Below are positions 45,697 to 55,067 of a DNA stretch of 64,000 nucleotides, one piece after another. The stretch's first letter is position 1; every line of letters begins with the position of its first letter. Under the pieces are notes generated by a model, which worked only from the letters and a program-made list of their open reading frames with translations, searched no databases and was not told where the DNA came from. This stretch comes from Belliella baltica DSM 15883 (lineage in GTDB: Bacteria; Bacteroidota; Bacteroidia; Cytophagales; Cyclobacteriaceae), in contig NC_018010.1 of assembly GCF_000265405.1 (NCBI RefSeq), positions 3,369,501-3,433,500 of the forward strand, read 5' to 3'. Position numbers and translations under genes: made by a program.

Positions 45697-46440
45697 ATGA
45701 TACAAGAAACAATTGAAAAAATGAGAAAAATGAAGCTTTACGGCATGTCACGAAGCTTCAGTCATGCCACAGAATCCGGCTCTCTGTCATCCCTTACACC
45801 GGATGAACTGATTAGTCTGCTCGTGGAAAACGAATGGGATGACCGTCAAAACCGCAGGATGGATCGAAGCCTTCGTGGTGCACGTTTCCGATACAAAGCC
45901 ACTGTCGAGGAACTGGATTTTCGTCCCGGGCGTGAACTGGACAAAAATCAACTATTGAGACTCGCAGACGGAGCATACATCCACAAAGGAGAAAACATTC
46001 TGATGACAGGAAGTACAGGCACAGGTAAGAGTTATCTTGCCTGTGCCTTGGGCAATCAGGCTTGTAGCAAGGGACACAAAGTCCTTTATGCGAATACGAC
46101 TAAGTTGCTTACCCAACTGAAAATGGCTAAGGCTGATGGATCTTCTATCAAAGAGATGCTCAAACTCGAAAAACTTGATGTGTTGATACTCGATGACTTT
46201 GGGATACAACCCCTGGATGTTCAGAGCAGAATGTTGCTGATGGAGATTATAGAGGACCGACATGGTAAAAAGTCCACCATCATCACTTCGCAGTTACCGG
46301 TCAGTGCATGGTATGAAATAATCGGAGATCAAACTCTTGCAGATGCTATTTTGGACAGAATTGTGCACGATGCTCACCGGATAGAACTAAAGGGAGAATC
46401 CCTGAGAAGAAAACGTAATATTAATCCCGAAAAACAATAA
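45697..46440 (+). CDS. istB: IS21-family helper ATPase IstB
   Basis: A 247-aa AAA+ ATPase related to DnaC, which delivers target DNA to IstA. The Walker A motif is GSTGTGKSYLA (about residues 104-114), Walker B is LDVLILDDFG (about 164-173), and the sensor region is IITSQLPVSAWYE. Length is standard. It lies 15 nt after istA. Confidence 0.95.
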   Translation: MIQETIEKMRKMKLYGMSRSFSHATESGSLSSLTPDELISLLVENEWDDRQNRRMDRSLRGARFRYKATVEELDFRPGRELDKNQLLRLADGAYIHKGENILMTGSTGTGKSYLACALGNQACSKGHKVLYANTTKLLTQLKMAKADGSSIKEMLKLEKLDVLILDDFGIQPLDVQSRMLLMEIIEDRHGKKSTIITSQLPVSAWYEIIGDQTLADAILDRIVHDAHRIELKGESLRRKRNINPEKQ

Positions 46441-46533
46441 CTTTAACGCGATGTAAGTCCACTATTCCTGACCAAAAAACTACTTAACTCCGGGGGGTCA
46501 CTTTGCAGCGCTGATAGGGGGTCACTTTGACCG

Positions 46534-48804
46534 CTATATGCAGTTGGCTCTAGTGCTTAAGTTTATATTACTTTTTATAAAAGAAACAGGGAAGCCAAAA
46601 GACAAATATGATCTAGCATCCCAAAACCCATCTAAGTTGATCGGTCTATTGAATTGACCACCTTGTCTCAACAAAACATCTCCATCTATTAAGGTATCAC
46701 GAGCTGCGATAAAAGTAGAATTACCTAAGTAATTATTTCTTTTTGATCCCGATACAAACATAAAGAAGGATCTCGAAGACTCGGTATCGACCCTTCTAAT
46801 TCTTGCAAACAATCTTTGTTGATATTCCTGTACCAAATCTGGATTACCCGCAAAAATTTGAATAGGATTTCTATTATCTATCAAAGATTGCAATTGTCTG
46901 ATAGAAGGAGCGTCAGTACTAGCTCTGTAGTCTATTCTAATATTAGTCTGTTCAGAAAGATTATAATTGATCACAGCTCTTGGAATCCAATTCTTGAATG
47001 TTCGTTGCGTGTTTTCAAAACCAGGAAATAATCTATCACTATTCAAATTAGAAACTTCATAATCTAGAGAAGTGAAAATTCTCCACTTTTCATTATTAAA
47101 TCGATACCCAACGCCACTTTGTTGTTGTAAGTATTTATTTTCAAATTGATTAGAAAGAGCACTATCTAGTTCGAAAAATGTAGATTCAGCTTGTCTTTGT
47201 AAAACTTCTTGATCTGTTTTCCCTATGTCATTTCCTATTCTGTACTGCAATCTTAATTGAGAGTTTTCAGAAATGGGTTCACTATAATCAAAGCTCACTC
47301 TATAATTTAAGCTATTTGAATTACTGAAAGAATTTTGAATCAAACTATCAACCCTAGAAGTTCCAAAATCAGTGTTTACTGATGTCAATCTCGAATCTCT
47401 ATTGGATTCATTCAGTCTTGAAGTAATGTTTGTAGATAATACTCTACCTTCTTTTGCAAACTTATAGCGATAAGTAAAGTCATTATCAAAACTAAACCAC
47501 CTATTATCCCCAAGAGTTACATTATTAATTTCATTAATTGGATTCTGTGGATCAAACAAGTTTTGAGCTAAAGTCTCATTCCTAGATTGACTCATGGCAT
47601 AACTTAGCCTTGATCTCCAAATGATTGCCGAACGTTCTGAAATATCATAATCTAACCTCAATTCCAAGCGATGTCTTTTAGACTCACTTACACTTCTTCT
47701 ATCTTGATTATACAATTGCAAACTATCGCTTGGAAGTATATAGGATCTTGAGGATGTTCTGTTGAGTGTATTTCTACTGTCATTAAAGAAATATGAGCCA
47801 GTAAATTTCGCTTTTCCTTGATCAAACTTGTCTGAGAAGTTCACACCTACAGCATTGGTCACAGTGATCCCATCACGTTCACGAGTCTGAAGTGCATTAT
47901 TGCCTCCTCCCCCTCGGCCTCCGCCACCCGCTTGACCGCCATTCTCACCTAGTGCACCTGAAAGGTCATCAGAAGAAAAATTCTGCTGATTGATATTATT
48001 TGTCAAACCTAAGACGGTCGTTCTTTGAGTTCCATTAAAGAAATTTAAAGATCCAGTAGCTATGTAGTTGTTATCAGTTCCATAGCCTCCGGAAAGCCTT
48101 CCAAACAAACCTGATTTCACTTCTTTCTTGGTGATGATATTGATCGTTTTGGTTGTATTTCCATCATCAAAGCCTGTCAAAACAGCTTGATCACTTCTTT
48201 GGTCCAAAAATTCAATTTTGTCGATTATCTCCACAGGAATATTAGCCATAGCCACAGCAGGGTTTTCTCCAAAAAATGGCTCCCCATCTACTAAAACCCT
48301 TCCTACCACTTCTCCTTGCACTTCAATAGTTCCATTCCTGAATACTACACCCGGCATTTTTCCAATCAATTCATCTGCATTTGCTTGAGGTCTAGTTTTA
48401 AATGCATTTGCGTTGAAGGCAACAGTGTCTCCTCTTACTTCTCCAGTCAAAACTTGAGCTTTGATTTCAAAAGTTTCTAATAGCTCTCCATCTTCTGAGA
48501 TTTCAATATCTCCAATATCAACCCCATCAAAATTCTCAATGGTCTTTGTGGATTTTGTGTACCCAACAAATGTAACTTCTATATTATAGGTATTGATAGT
48601 CGGTCTTTGAAAAGAAAACTTACCAGACCCATCTGTAAATGTAGATGAAATTGTCTCTCCTAATTCAGATTTAACAAAAACATACGCACCAGGAAGTGTT
48701 TCCTTCGTTACTTTATCAACTACTCTTCCAGATATGGTAGATTGCCCAAAAGATAAATTGGCACTCAATAAGACGAATAAAAGAATAATACTTACTCGAA
48801 TCAT
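46534..48804 (-). pseudogene. outer-membrane beta-barrel (PF14905-type) TonB-dependent-like protein, 3' end cut off by IS21
   Basis: 756 codons from ATG 48804. It has a signal peptide (about 1-21, ends SFGQ), a CarboxypepD_reg-like domain (STISGRVVDKVTKETLPGAYV, about 21-105), a plug-like domain (about 110-215, LIGKMPGVVFRNGTIEVQGEVVGRVLVDGEPFF) and a partial beta-barrel. Intact relatives are usually over 900 aa. The reading frame ends SNINLSTRAN plus Cys-Ile-stop, and the last codons TGC ATA TAG lie in the IS21 end. So the last barrel strands are missing and the protein is probably non-functional. Confidence 0.85.
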
Positions 48805-48867
48805 TATTTTGATTATATTAGGTTTGAATCTGCTTAAAGAAATATTATTTCACTTATAATTAATATA

Positions 48868-48899
48868 CAAATTTAGGTTTGCTTTTCAGAGTAGACAAA
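48868..48899 (-). promoter_or_regulatory. Bacteroidota-type promoter of the truncated OMP gene
   Basis: On the minus strand TTTG (48899-48896), a 20-nt spacer and TAAATTTG (48875-48868), both matching the TTTG / TAnnTTTG consensus. The box ends about 63 nt before the ATG. Confidence 0.65.
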
Positions 48900-49100
48900 C
48901 CACTAATCTAATACCAATATTTGAAATGAATTGTTTATTTTACTGGTCTTTAAAACAAGATAAAAGGTCAAATAATGTCACTAACAAACACAATTTATTA
49001 AATATCATAACCAGTAATCGTATCAATTCAACATGATTAATTCATAATTTTACCGATTATAATAAAAGCATATTTTAACCCTATCTAAATCAAAAAAAGA

Positions 49101-49571
49101 ATGAAAAATACATTGAAATTATACCTTGCAATTTCTTGCTTTATTTTACTGATCAGTTGTCAAAAATCAAGTCCAACGGAAGAAATTATTGTTGATGATG
49201 CCCTCTTTGAGACTGAAGAATTTTCTGAAGAATTTAAAGAAGAACATAATGCGCTTAACTCCTTAGATTATATGGGGGTTTACTCCGGAGTTCTTCCTTG
49301 TGCAGATTGTGAGGGGATAGAAACCACCATCGAATTGGGAAGTGGTAATTCTTATGTGAAAAAAGTCATTTATTTGGGCAAGGATAATCAACAAATTGTA
49401 GAAACTGGTGGAACTTTCACTTGGAACGAAGCTGGAAATACAATTACTCTAAATGAAGAGGATATGCCTAATCAATATTTTGTTGGAGAAAATATCCTAT
49501 TTCATCTTGACATGGAAGGTAATAGGATAACAGGAGAACTTGCTGAAAAATATGAACTAAGAAAAGAATAG
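49101..49571 (+). CDS. NlpE-like lipoprotein (copper-resistance NlpE N-terminal domain)
   Basis: A 156-aa lipoprotein. The signal and lipobox end in LLISC (Cys about 20). The NlpE core is YMGVYSGVLPCADCEGIETTIEL (about residues 57-79) with the characteristic CxxC, followed by the beta-strand pattern GGTFTWNEAGNTITL. In enterobacteria NlpE senses surface or lipoprotein stress. The role here is not known. Confidence 0.88.
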   Translation: MKNTLKLYLAISCFILLISCQKSSPTEEIIVDDALFETEEFSEEFKEEHNALNSLDYMGVYSGVLPCADCEGIETTIELGSGNSYVKKVIYLGKDNQQIVETGGTFTWNEAGNTITLNEEDMPNQYFVGENILFHLDMEGNRITGELAEKYELRKE

Positions 49572-49791
49572 CTTTTATCAAAAAAACATCTACAGTTATT
49601 TATGGCTTACTGAAAATAAGAAATGGCTTAACTCAAAAGCGTGCACTTGCTGATAAGACTTATGCTTACTAAACAGACTATTCATTCAAAGTAATACAAT
49701 TAACTCTTCACATCGCTTTTTTCAACACGCCTTGTTTTTCAGAATATCAAGTAGACCCAAATTATAAAACATTGATTTTAATTGATAAAAT

Positions 49792-49824
49792 AAAAAGACC
49801 CGATCACGACAATCGGGTCTTTTT
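49792..49824. terminator. bidirectional intrinsic terminator between the NlpE-like gene and the Tricorn-like gene
   Basis: A 13-bp stem pairs 49792-49804 with 49812-49824 around a 7-nt loop, with A and T runs on the two sides. It lies between convergent genes and can serve both. Confidence 0.8.
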
Positions 49825-49883
49825 CTATAATCTCTTTTTAAGATTGAATAAATATCCGTCTATTATAGACACACGATCAGAAC

Positions 49884-52800
49884 TTATTTGACATCTTTCA
49901 ACAATTCTTCAACAGCTTTTTCCAATTGCTGATCAACACCTTTATCAATTTTACCTGGCATATTTTTTACCTGGAATTGTGGTGCAGTTTCATTGTTTTC
50001 CATCCACTCTCCTGCTTTGTTTTTAGCTGAAACAGGCACTACACCCCATCTTGTTCCATCAGGTAAAGATTCCCATCCAGCAAAAGAACAAGTTCCAGGT
50101 GTTGGCATCCCAACAGTCTTTCCGATATTCAAATCAGTATAACCACAAGCAAAACAATGCCCATCTGAATAATTTGCCTCATTAAACATGGCCAAAGTTG
50201 GCTTGGTCCATCTGAATGTTGGCTCATAACCCAAATCCCTATCTTCAGTAGCATAGGTAATAAATTTTTCACCTGTAAAGAACATCGCCAAATCTGCAAC
50301 CAAATCTCCTCCACCATTGAATCGGGTATCTACAATTACACCTTCTTTATCATGGAATTTGCCCATCATCTCTTCATAGGTGTTTCTGTAAGGTCCATCA
50401 GACATTCCTGGAATATGTACATATCCCAATTTCCCTCCAGATAGTTTTTCAACTTCCTCCTGATTTTTCTTTACCCATCTTGAGTAGAGCAATCTATTTT
50501 CTTCACCTATTGAAATAGGCTTCACAGTAATTTGCTGACGACTATTATTGCTAGGGTCGATAACTTCAAGTAATGTGAATTTATCAGCTTTTCTATTGAA
50601 ATATTCCGCAACATCTTTATCCTCTGAAATCAATTCTCCATCTACTTTTTCAATGATCATTCCTGCCTTTACATTGATGTTTGATTTGTCTAAAGGAGAA
50701 CCTTTGATAATTTCAGCAATTTTGATTCCTGGACCTTTATGAGAATAATCCATAAAAACACCCAAAGATGCTGTCGCATCAGCTTGAGTAACTCTTCTGC
50801 TGAATCTTCCTCCAGCATGAGAAACATTCAACTCACCAATCATTTCGGAAAGCATTTCTGCAAATTCATATCCATTTCCAATATGAGGAAGATATTTTTC
50901 ATAAGAAGTAGTCAACGCATCCCAATCGACGCCATGCATATCTGGTGTGTAGAATACTCCTTTTGTTCTATTCTTCACATGCTCAAATAAATGCGCTCTT
51001 TCCGCCTCAGTATCCATGCTCATTTCGCCGGAAATTTTTATCGTCTCACGTTTAGTACCATTATTTGTGATTTTGGCAATACTTCCCCCACTTAAAAGAT
51101 AAAGATTTTTCATTTCCTTATCCCATTCCAAACTCCCATTTCCACCATCCAGCTTCAGTTCCATTTTGGTTTCTTTGGTTCTCAAGTCAGTACTCCAAAG
51201 ATTCATTCCCTTTTCGAATCTAGCCAAATAGTAAAGCTTCTCACCATCTTTGTCTAAAACCGCGTCTCCAAGTGAAGAAGAGTGTATAGTTAATCTTGCT
51301 TTCCTTTCTTTCAAATCCTCCCAGTCGAATTTCAATTCTTCAACTTTTTTGTCCTCTTTTTTCTCGTCTTTCTTATCATCTTTTTTCTCTTCACTACCTT
51401 TATTAGCCTTTTCGACTTCTTTCATCAAATCATAATCTTCCTTACTGAGGCTAAATTTCTCGAAAGCATCCTTTGTGAAGAAAAGTGTATAAACATCATT
51501 TTGAGCACCTCCACTAGTCGCAAAGCTTTTTAGACCATCTCTGTTAGAAAACCATAACATTTGCTTACCACCATTCACCCACTTAGGACTGCTATCCCCA
51601 TATCCACTTTGAGTAAGGTTCTCCATAGGTTTTTTGCCTGTGGCATCCAACAAAACAACTTCGCCATTGGCCATAGTAGGTCTGTAGGAAGCCAAAAGCC
51701 ATTTACTATCTGGACTCCAATTGAAGTATTGATCCCCATCTCGCATATGCATCAGCTGCTCAGGCCCCATCAAAGTCACTGTTGTTTTAGCAGCCAAATC
51801 CAATATTTTAAGATTTCTTCTAGCTTCAATATAAGCTAGCTTTTTTCCATCTGGAGAAAGCAAGGGTTGATAATTATCAAATTCATTTGACACTAAGGGT
51901 TCTTCTTCTATCAATGTGCTAGCAAAGAAAAAAGGCTCCTCTTTATCTCTTACTTTTTTTGCTTGGTAAATAGTCCATTTACTATCTCTTTCACTAGCAT
52001 AAACTATTGACTTTCCGTCAGGAGCAAACTGTACAAATTGCTCTTGCTCAGGTGTATTTGTGATTCTTTTAGTCAAAGATCCATCAACAGAGGTGACAAA
52101 AACTTCTCCTCTCGCAATAAATGCGATTTCCTTACCATCTGGTGAAATAGACATTTCTCTAACACCTCCATTGATGGTGATAAAGCTGTCTGAATTGGTA
52201 ATTTGTTGGGTTTTAATAGCAACTTCAACTTTTTTAGGACTTTCGCCTTCTTTCAAAGTATATAGCTCTCCATCATAAGAAAAAGACATTGTGCCATTAT
52301 CAGCAATCGATAAGAATCTAACTGGAAAATCTTTTAGTTCGGTCAATGCAGATTTTTGAGAAGGGTTTTCCATATTCATTTTGAAAACATTGAAACTCCC
52401 ATTTTCTTCTGATAAATAATAAATGTCTTTTTCTCCTGGTGCAAAAACCGGGTTTCTATCTTCACCTCCAAAACTAGTCAGCATTTTATGACTTTTCGTT
52501 TCACTATCAAAAACCCAAATATCTCTGGTAATCGCTGATTGGTGTTTTTTCCTCCATTCATTTTCTCCACCTTTTTTATCATGATAGATCATCCTTTTAC
52601 CATCTGCACTAACCTTTACATATTCTGCTGGCAAAGTCCAAACTTGATCCACTCTTCCGCCTTTGGCAGGAACTTGATATAATTCTGGCTGAGAACCTGT
52701 TGGATATTGTCTGTGTTCTGCCAAATCCTGACGAACACCACCAAAGATTACTGTTTGACCATCTGCAGAAAATGTATAAGGCATTTCATCAGTTGAATGA

Positions 52801-53120
52801 TAAGTCAATCTTTCTGCTGAACCACCATCAGCTTCCATGATGAAAACATCAAAATTGCCATATCGATCAGAAGCAAAAGCAATTTTTTGACTGTCTTTAC
52901 TCCATACAGGCATAAAATCATGTGCTTCATGAAAAGTAAGTTGTGTAGCTTTTCCTCCTGCTGTCGGGACTGTGTACAAATCACCTTTGTAAGTAAAAGC
53001 TATTTTTGAGGCATCAGGCGAAATAGCAGAATATCTGAGCCAATTAGGTGCATCTTGTGCAGATGAGAATCCTACGATTCCACTCAGAAGTAAACTCAAG
53101 TAAATCTTTATGAATTTCAT
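49884..53120 (-). CDS. Tricorn-like S41 family peptidase
   Basis: A 1078-aa exported protein from ATG 53120 (MKFIKIYLSLLLSGIVGFSSAQ); an ATG three codons upstream is possible. The first ~550 residues hold TolB/WD40-like beta-propeller repeats (SPDGKEIAFIARGE, APDGKSIVYASER and others). A Lys/Asp/Glu-rich linker follows (EEKKDDKKDEKKEDKK, about residue 570-600). A C1-like domain, a PDZ domain (KGSPLDKSNINVKAGMIIEKVDGE) and the tail-specific protease core (GVIVDTRFNGGGDLVADLAMFF, NYSDGHCFACGY) follow. It should cleave peptides in the periplasm. Confidence 0.92.
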   Translation of the reverse strand: MKFIKIYLSLLLSGIVGFSSAQDAPNWLRYSAISPDASKIAFTYKGDLYTVPTAGGKATQLTFHEAHDFMPVWSKDSQKIAFASDRYGNFDVFIMEADGGSAERLTYHSTDEMPYTFSADGQTVIFGGVRQDLAEHRQYPTGSQPELYQVPAKGGRVDQVWTLPAEYVKVSADGKRMIYHDKKGGENEWRKKHQSAITRDIWVFDSETKSHKMLTSFGGEDRNPVFAPGEKDIYYLSEENGSFNVFKMNMENPSQKSALTELKDFPVRFLSIADNGTMSFSYDGELYTLKEGESPKKVEVAIKTQQITNSDSFITINGGVREMSISPDGKEIAFIARGEVFVTSVDGSLTKRITNTPEQEQFVQFAPDGKSIVYASERDSKWTIYQAKKVRDKEEPFFFASTLIEEEPLVSNEFDNYQPLLSPDGKKLAYIEARRNLKILDLAAKTTVTLMGPEQLMHMRDGDQYFNWSPDSKWLLASYRPTMANGEVVLLDATGKKPMENLTQSGYGDSSPKWVNGGKQMLWFSNRDGLKSFATSGGAQNDVYTLFFTKDAFEKFSLSKEDYDLMKEVEKANKGSEEKKDDKKDEKKEDKKVEELKFDWEDLKERKARLTIHSSSLGDAVLDKDGEKLYYLARFEKGMNLWSTDLRTKETKMELKLDGGNGSLEWDKEMKNLYLLSGGSIAKITNNGTKRETIKISGEMSMDTEAERAHLFEHVKNRTKGVFYTPDMHGVDWDALTTSYEKYLPHIGNGYEFAEMLSEMIGELNVSHAGGRFSRRVTQADATASLGVFMDYSHKGPGIKIAEIIKGSPLDKSNINVKAGMIIEKVDGELISEDKDVAEYFNRKADKFTLLEVIDPSNNSRQQITVKPISIGEENRLLYSRWVKKNQEEVEKLSGGKLGYVHIPGMSDGPYRNTYEEMMGKFHDKEGVIVDTRFNGGGDLVADLAMFFTGEKFITYATEDRDLGYEPTFRWTKPTLAMFNEANYSDGHCFACGYTDLNIGKTVGMPTPGTCSFAGWESLPDGTRWGVVPVSAKNKAGEWMENNETAPQFQVKNMPGKIDKGVDQQLEKAVEELLKDVK

Positions 53121-53235
53121 ATTTATCATTTAAAATTAGACCTTAAAAATAGTGAATTTAACTCCAGTGAAAAGAGTTTTTTACATTAATGGACAAATGA
53201 TTGCACTCAAAATATCCAAGAGTCAATTTTAAACC

Positions 53236-54903
53236 TCAAAAGTCCGCCTCAACCTCAAACTCCATTCTATTATTATCTTCAGGATGGGTGAAGGCTAAAA
53301 ATTCTGCATGCAAATGCAAACGATCTGCTTTCCTACCATATAAATCATCTCCCAAAATCGAAGCCCCCAATCCACTTGGATGTGCCGCATGCATTCTCAG
53401 TTGATGGGTTCTTCCTGTAATGGGAATAAATTGAATTCTAGTCAATTCATCTGATTCACTCAAAACTTTGAATTTTGTTTGGGAAGGTTTACCGTATTTG
53501 TAGCAAACCATCTGCTGAGGTCGATTATCTAAATCAACCCTCAATGGCAAATCTATTAGTCCTTCTTTCTCCTTGACTTTCCCCTCCAAAACTGCAACAT
53601 AGCGTTTCTCTACGGTGCGCTTGATAAACTGTGCTTGAAGTTGCTGATGTGTAAATTTATTCTTCGCCACTAAGATGATTCCCGAAGTACTTTGATCTAG
53701 GCGATGAACCAAAATAGCTTCTGGATGCTTTTCCGTAATTCTTTTTTGAACAGAATCTGTTACGTTTTTACCAGGAACAGATAAGAATTCTGCAGGTTTG
53801 TTAATAACAATCAAGAAATCATCTTCATAAATGACTTCTAGCTTTTTGCCTTCAGCAGGATTTTTTAGAAGCGGATTTTCATCTACCTCCATGCCAGCAA
53901 GCATGTGGCCTAAGATTGGAAGACATTTACTCCTACAAGCAGGGTAAAATTCTCCATGTCTGCGAATCTCTGATTTAGGAGATTGACCCCACCAAAATTC
54001 TGCCATTGCTATAGGCTTCAAATCATTCAAAAATGCATAATGTAATAATTTTGGAGCAGCACACTCCCCCGCGCCGGCAGGAATTGGCAATTGTAACTCT
54101 TCTGTAAAAATCTCCCTTAAACTTTTCCAATCTTGATTAATATTTAAAAATCGATATTGATCGAATATTTGTTGTTGAAGTTTATTAGACAATTCTTTTC
54201 TTTCTTTCTTGAGTCTTAATAATTTTTCTTCATAATCATGAAGCTTAGACCTTAAGACTTCTAAAGATTCCTCCCACTCTTTTACCAATAAATTAAAAAA
54301 ATATTTGTTTTTCAAGCTTTCTTCAATTTGCTCGGCTAGTAACTTTTCAAATTCAAACCCAGTCAAAACATGAGCAAGTTCTTTCTTTTTCTGTTTCCTT
54401 AACCTTCTAGCTGCATTCAAATCCTCCTTCTTATTGGCGATTTCTTCAGAGGCCTTTTTTTGCATCTTAGCCATTTCTTTCTTCAAAAAAACATACTCCT
54501 GATCAGCTTCTAGGACTTCAATACTTTGATTAATCCCATTTACTACTTGTTCCCCTCTTTTGAAAAAACCATCTTCCTTAAGCAGATCAAATACAGGTGG
54601 AACAAAATAATGATGATCATTACTATCGGCAAGTTTCCCTGAAAAAGCAGCCAAAAACCCAAATTCTGAGCGCTTATTTTGAACAACTAAGACACCGAAC
54701 ATCTTTCCGATTACCAAACCAGACTCCGTAGAATCTATACCAAAATTGTGTTTCCAATCGCTTTGATTCCGAAGGTAATGTTGAAGCTGATTAGCAGCTT
54801 GTATAGCTAAAGGATGGGCTTGGTAGTAGAAAGGAAAGGTGAATTTTGTTGGAATTTCGATTCCAGCAATGGACTTATGGAAAGGGATGAATCGATCAAT
54901 CAC
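53236..54903 (-). CDS. RluA-family pseudouridine synthase with long N-terminal extension
   Basis: A 555-aa protein. The C-terminal ~210 residues are an RluA-type pseudouridine synthase: YEDDFLIVINKPAEFLSVPG, the catalytic HRLDQSTSG (Asp about 400), KRYVAVLEG and PITGRTHQLRMHAAHPSG. The N-terminal ~340 residues form a separate part containing a long charged coiled coil (about 125-260, rich in Lys/Glu/Leu) and a cysteine-bearing segment (GAGECAAPKLLHYAFLNDLKPIAMAEFWWG). RluA proteins are normally ~220-330 aa, so the extension is notable. The target RNA is not known. Confidence 0.92.
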   Translation of the reverse strand: MIDRFIPFHKSIAGIEIPTKFTFPFYYQAHPLAIQAANQLQHYLRNQSDWKHNFGIDSTESGLVIGKMFGVLVVQNKRSEFGFLAAFSGKLADSNDHHYFVPPVFDLLKEDGFFKRGEQVVNGINQSIEVLEADQEYVFLKKEMAKMQKKASEEIANKKEDLNAARRLRKQKKKELAHVLTGFEFEKLLAEQIEESLKNKYFFNLLVKEWEESLEVLRSKLHDYEEKLLRLKKERKELSNKLQQQIFDQYRFLNINQDWKSLREIFTEELQLPIPAGAGECAAPKLLHYAFLNDLKPIAMAEFWWGQSPKSEIRRHGEFYPACRSKCLPILGHMLAGMEVDENPLLKNPAEGKKLEVIYEDDFLIVINKPAEFLSVPGKNVTDSVQKRITEKHPEAILVHRLDQSTSGIILVAKNKFTHQQLQAQFIKRTVEKRYVAVLEGKVKEKEGLIDLPLRVDLDNRPQQMVCYKYGKPSQTKFKVLSESDELTRIQFIPITGRTHQLRMHAAHPSGLGASILGDDLYGRKADRLHLHAEFLAFTHPEDNNRMEFEVEADF

Positions 54904-55067
54904 TGATAATTTTTACTATTGAAAAACAAAAGTAGGATGATAAATTGGTTTCTTCTAAAATTCACAAGTATAAACCAATTTCAAACTATAGATCTTGGAT
55001 AAACTTGTTAAAAAGAAGAACCTAATCATTTAAAGTGAGTATATTTAATTGAATCATTTTTAAACTT

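Larger units (their letters stand above)
44029..46542 (+). mobile_element. IS21-family insertion sequence
   Basis: About 2.5 kb with istA and istB on the plus strand. The right end carries two inverted TGACCCCC boxes (rc CAAAGTGACCCCC), and the left end carries TTGACCCCC, as expected for the repeated transposase-binding sites of IS21. The right boundary is inferred at 46542 because the interrupted OMP gene reads into TGCATATAG there. The left boundary is inferred at the end of the IS3 element (44028). No target duplication can be tested. Confidence 0.85.
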
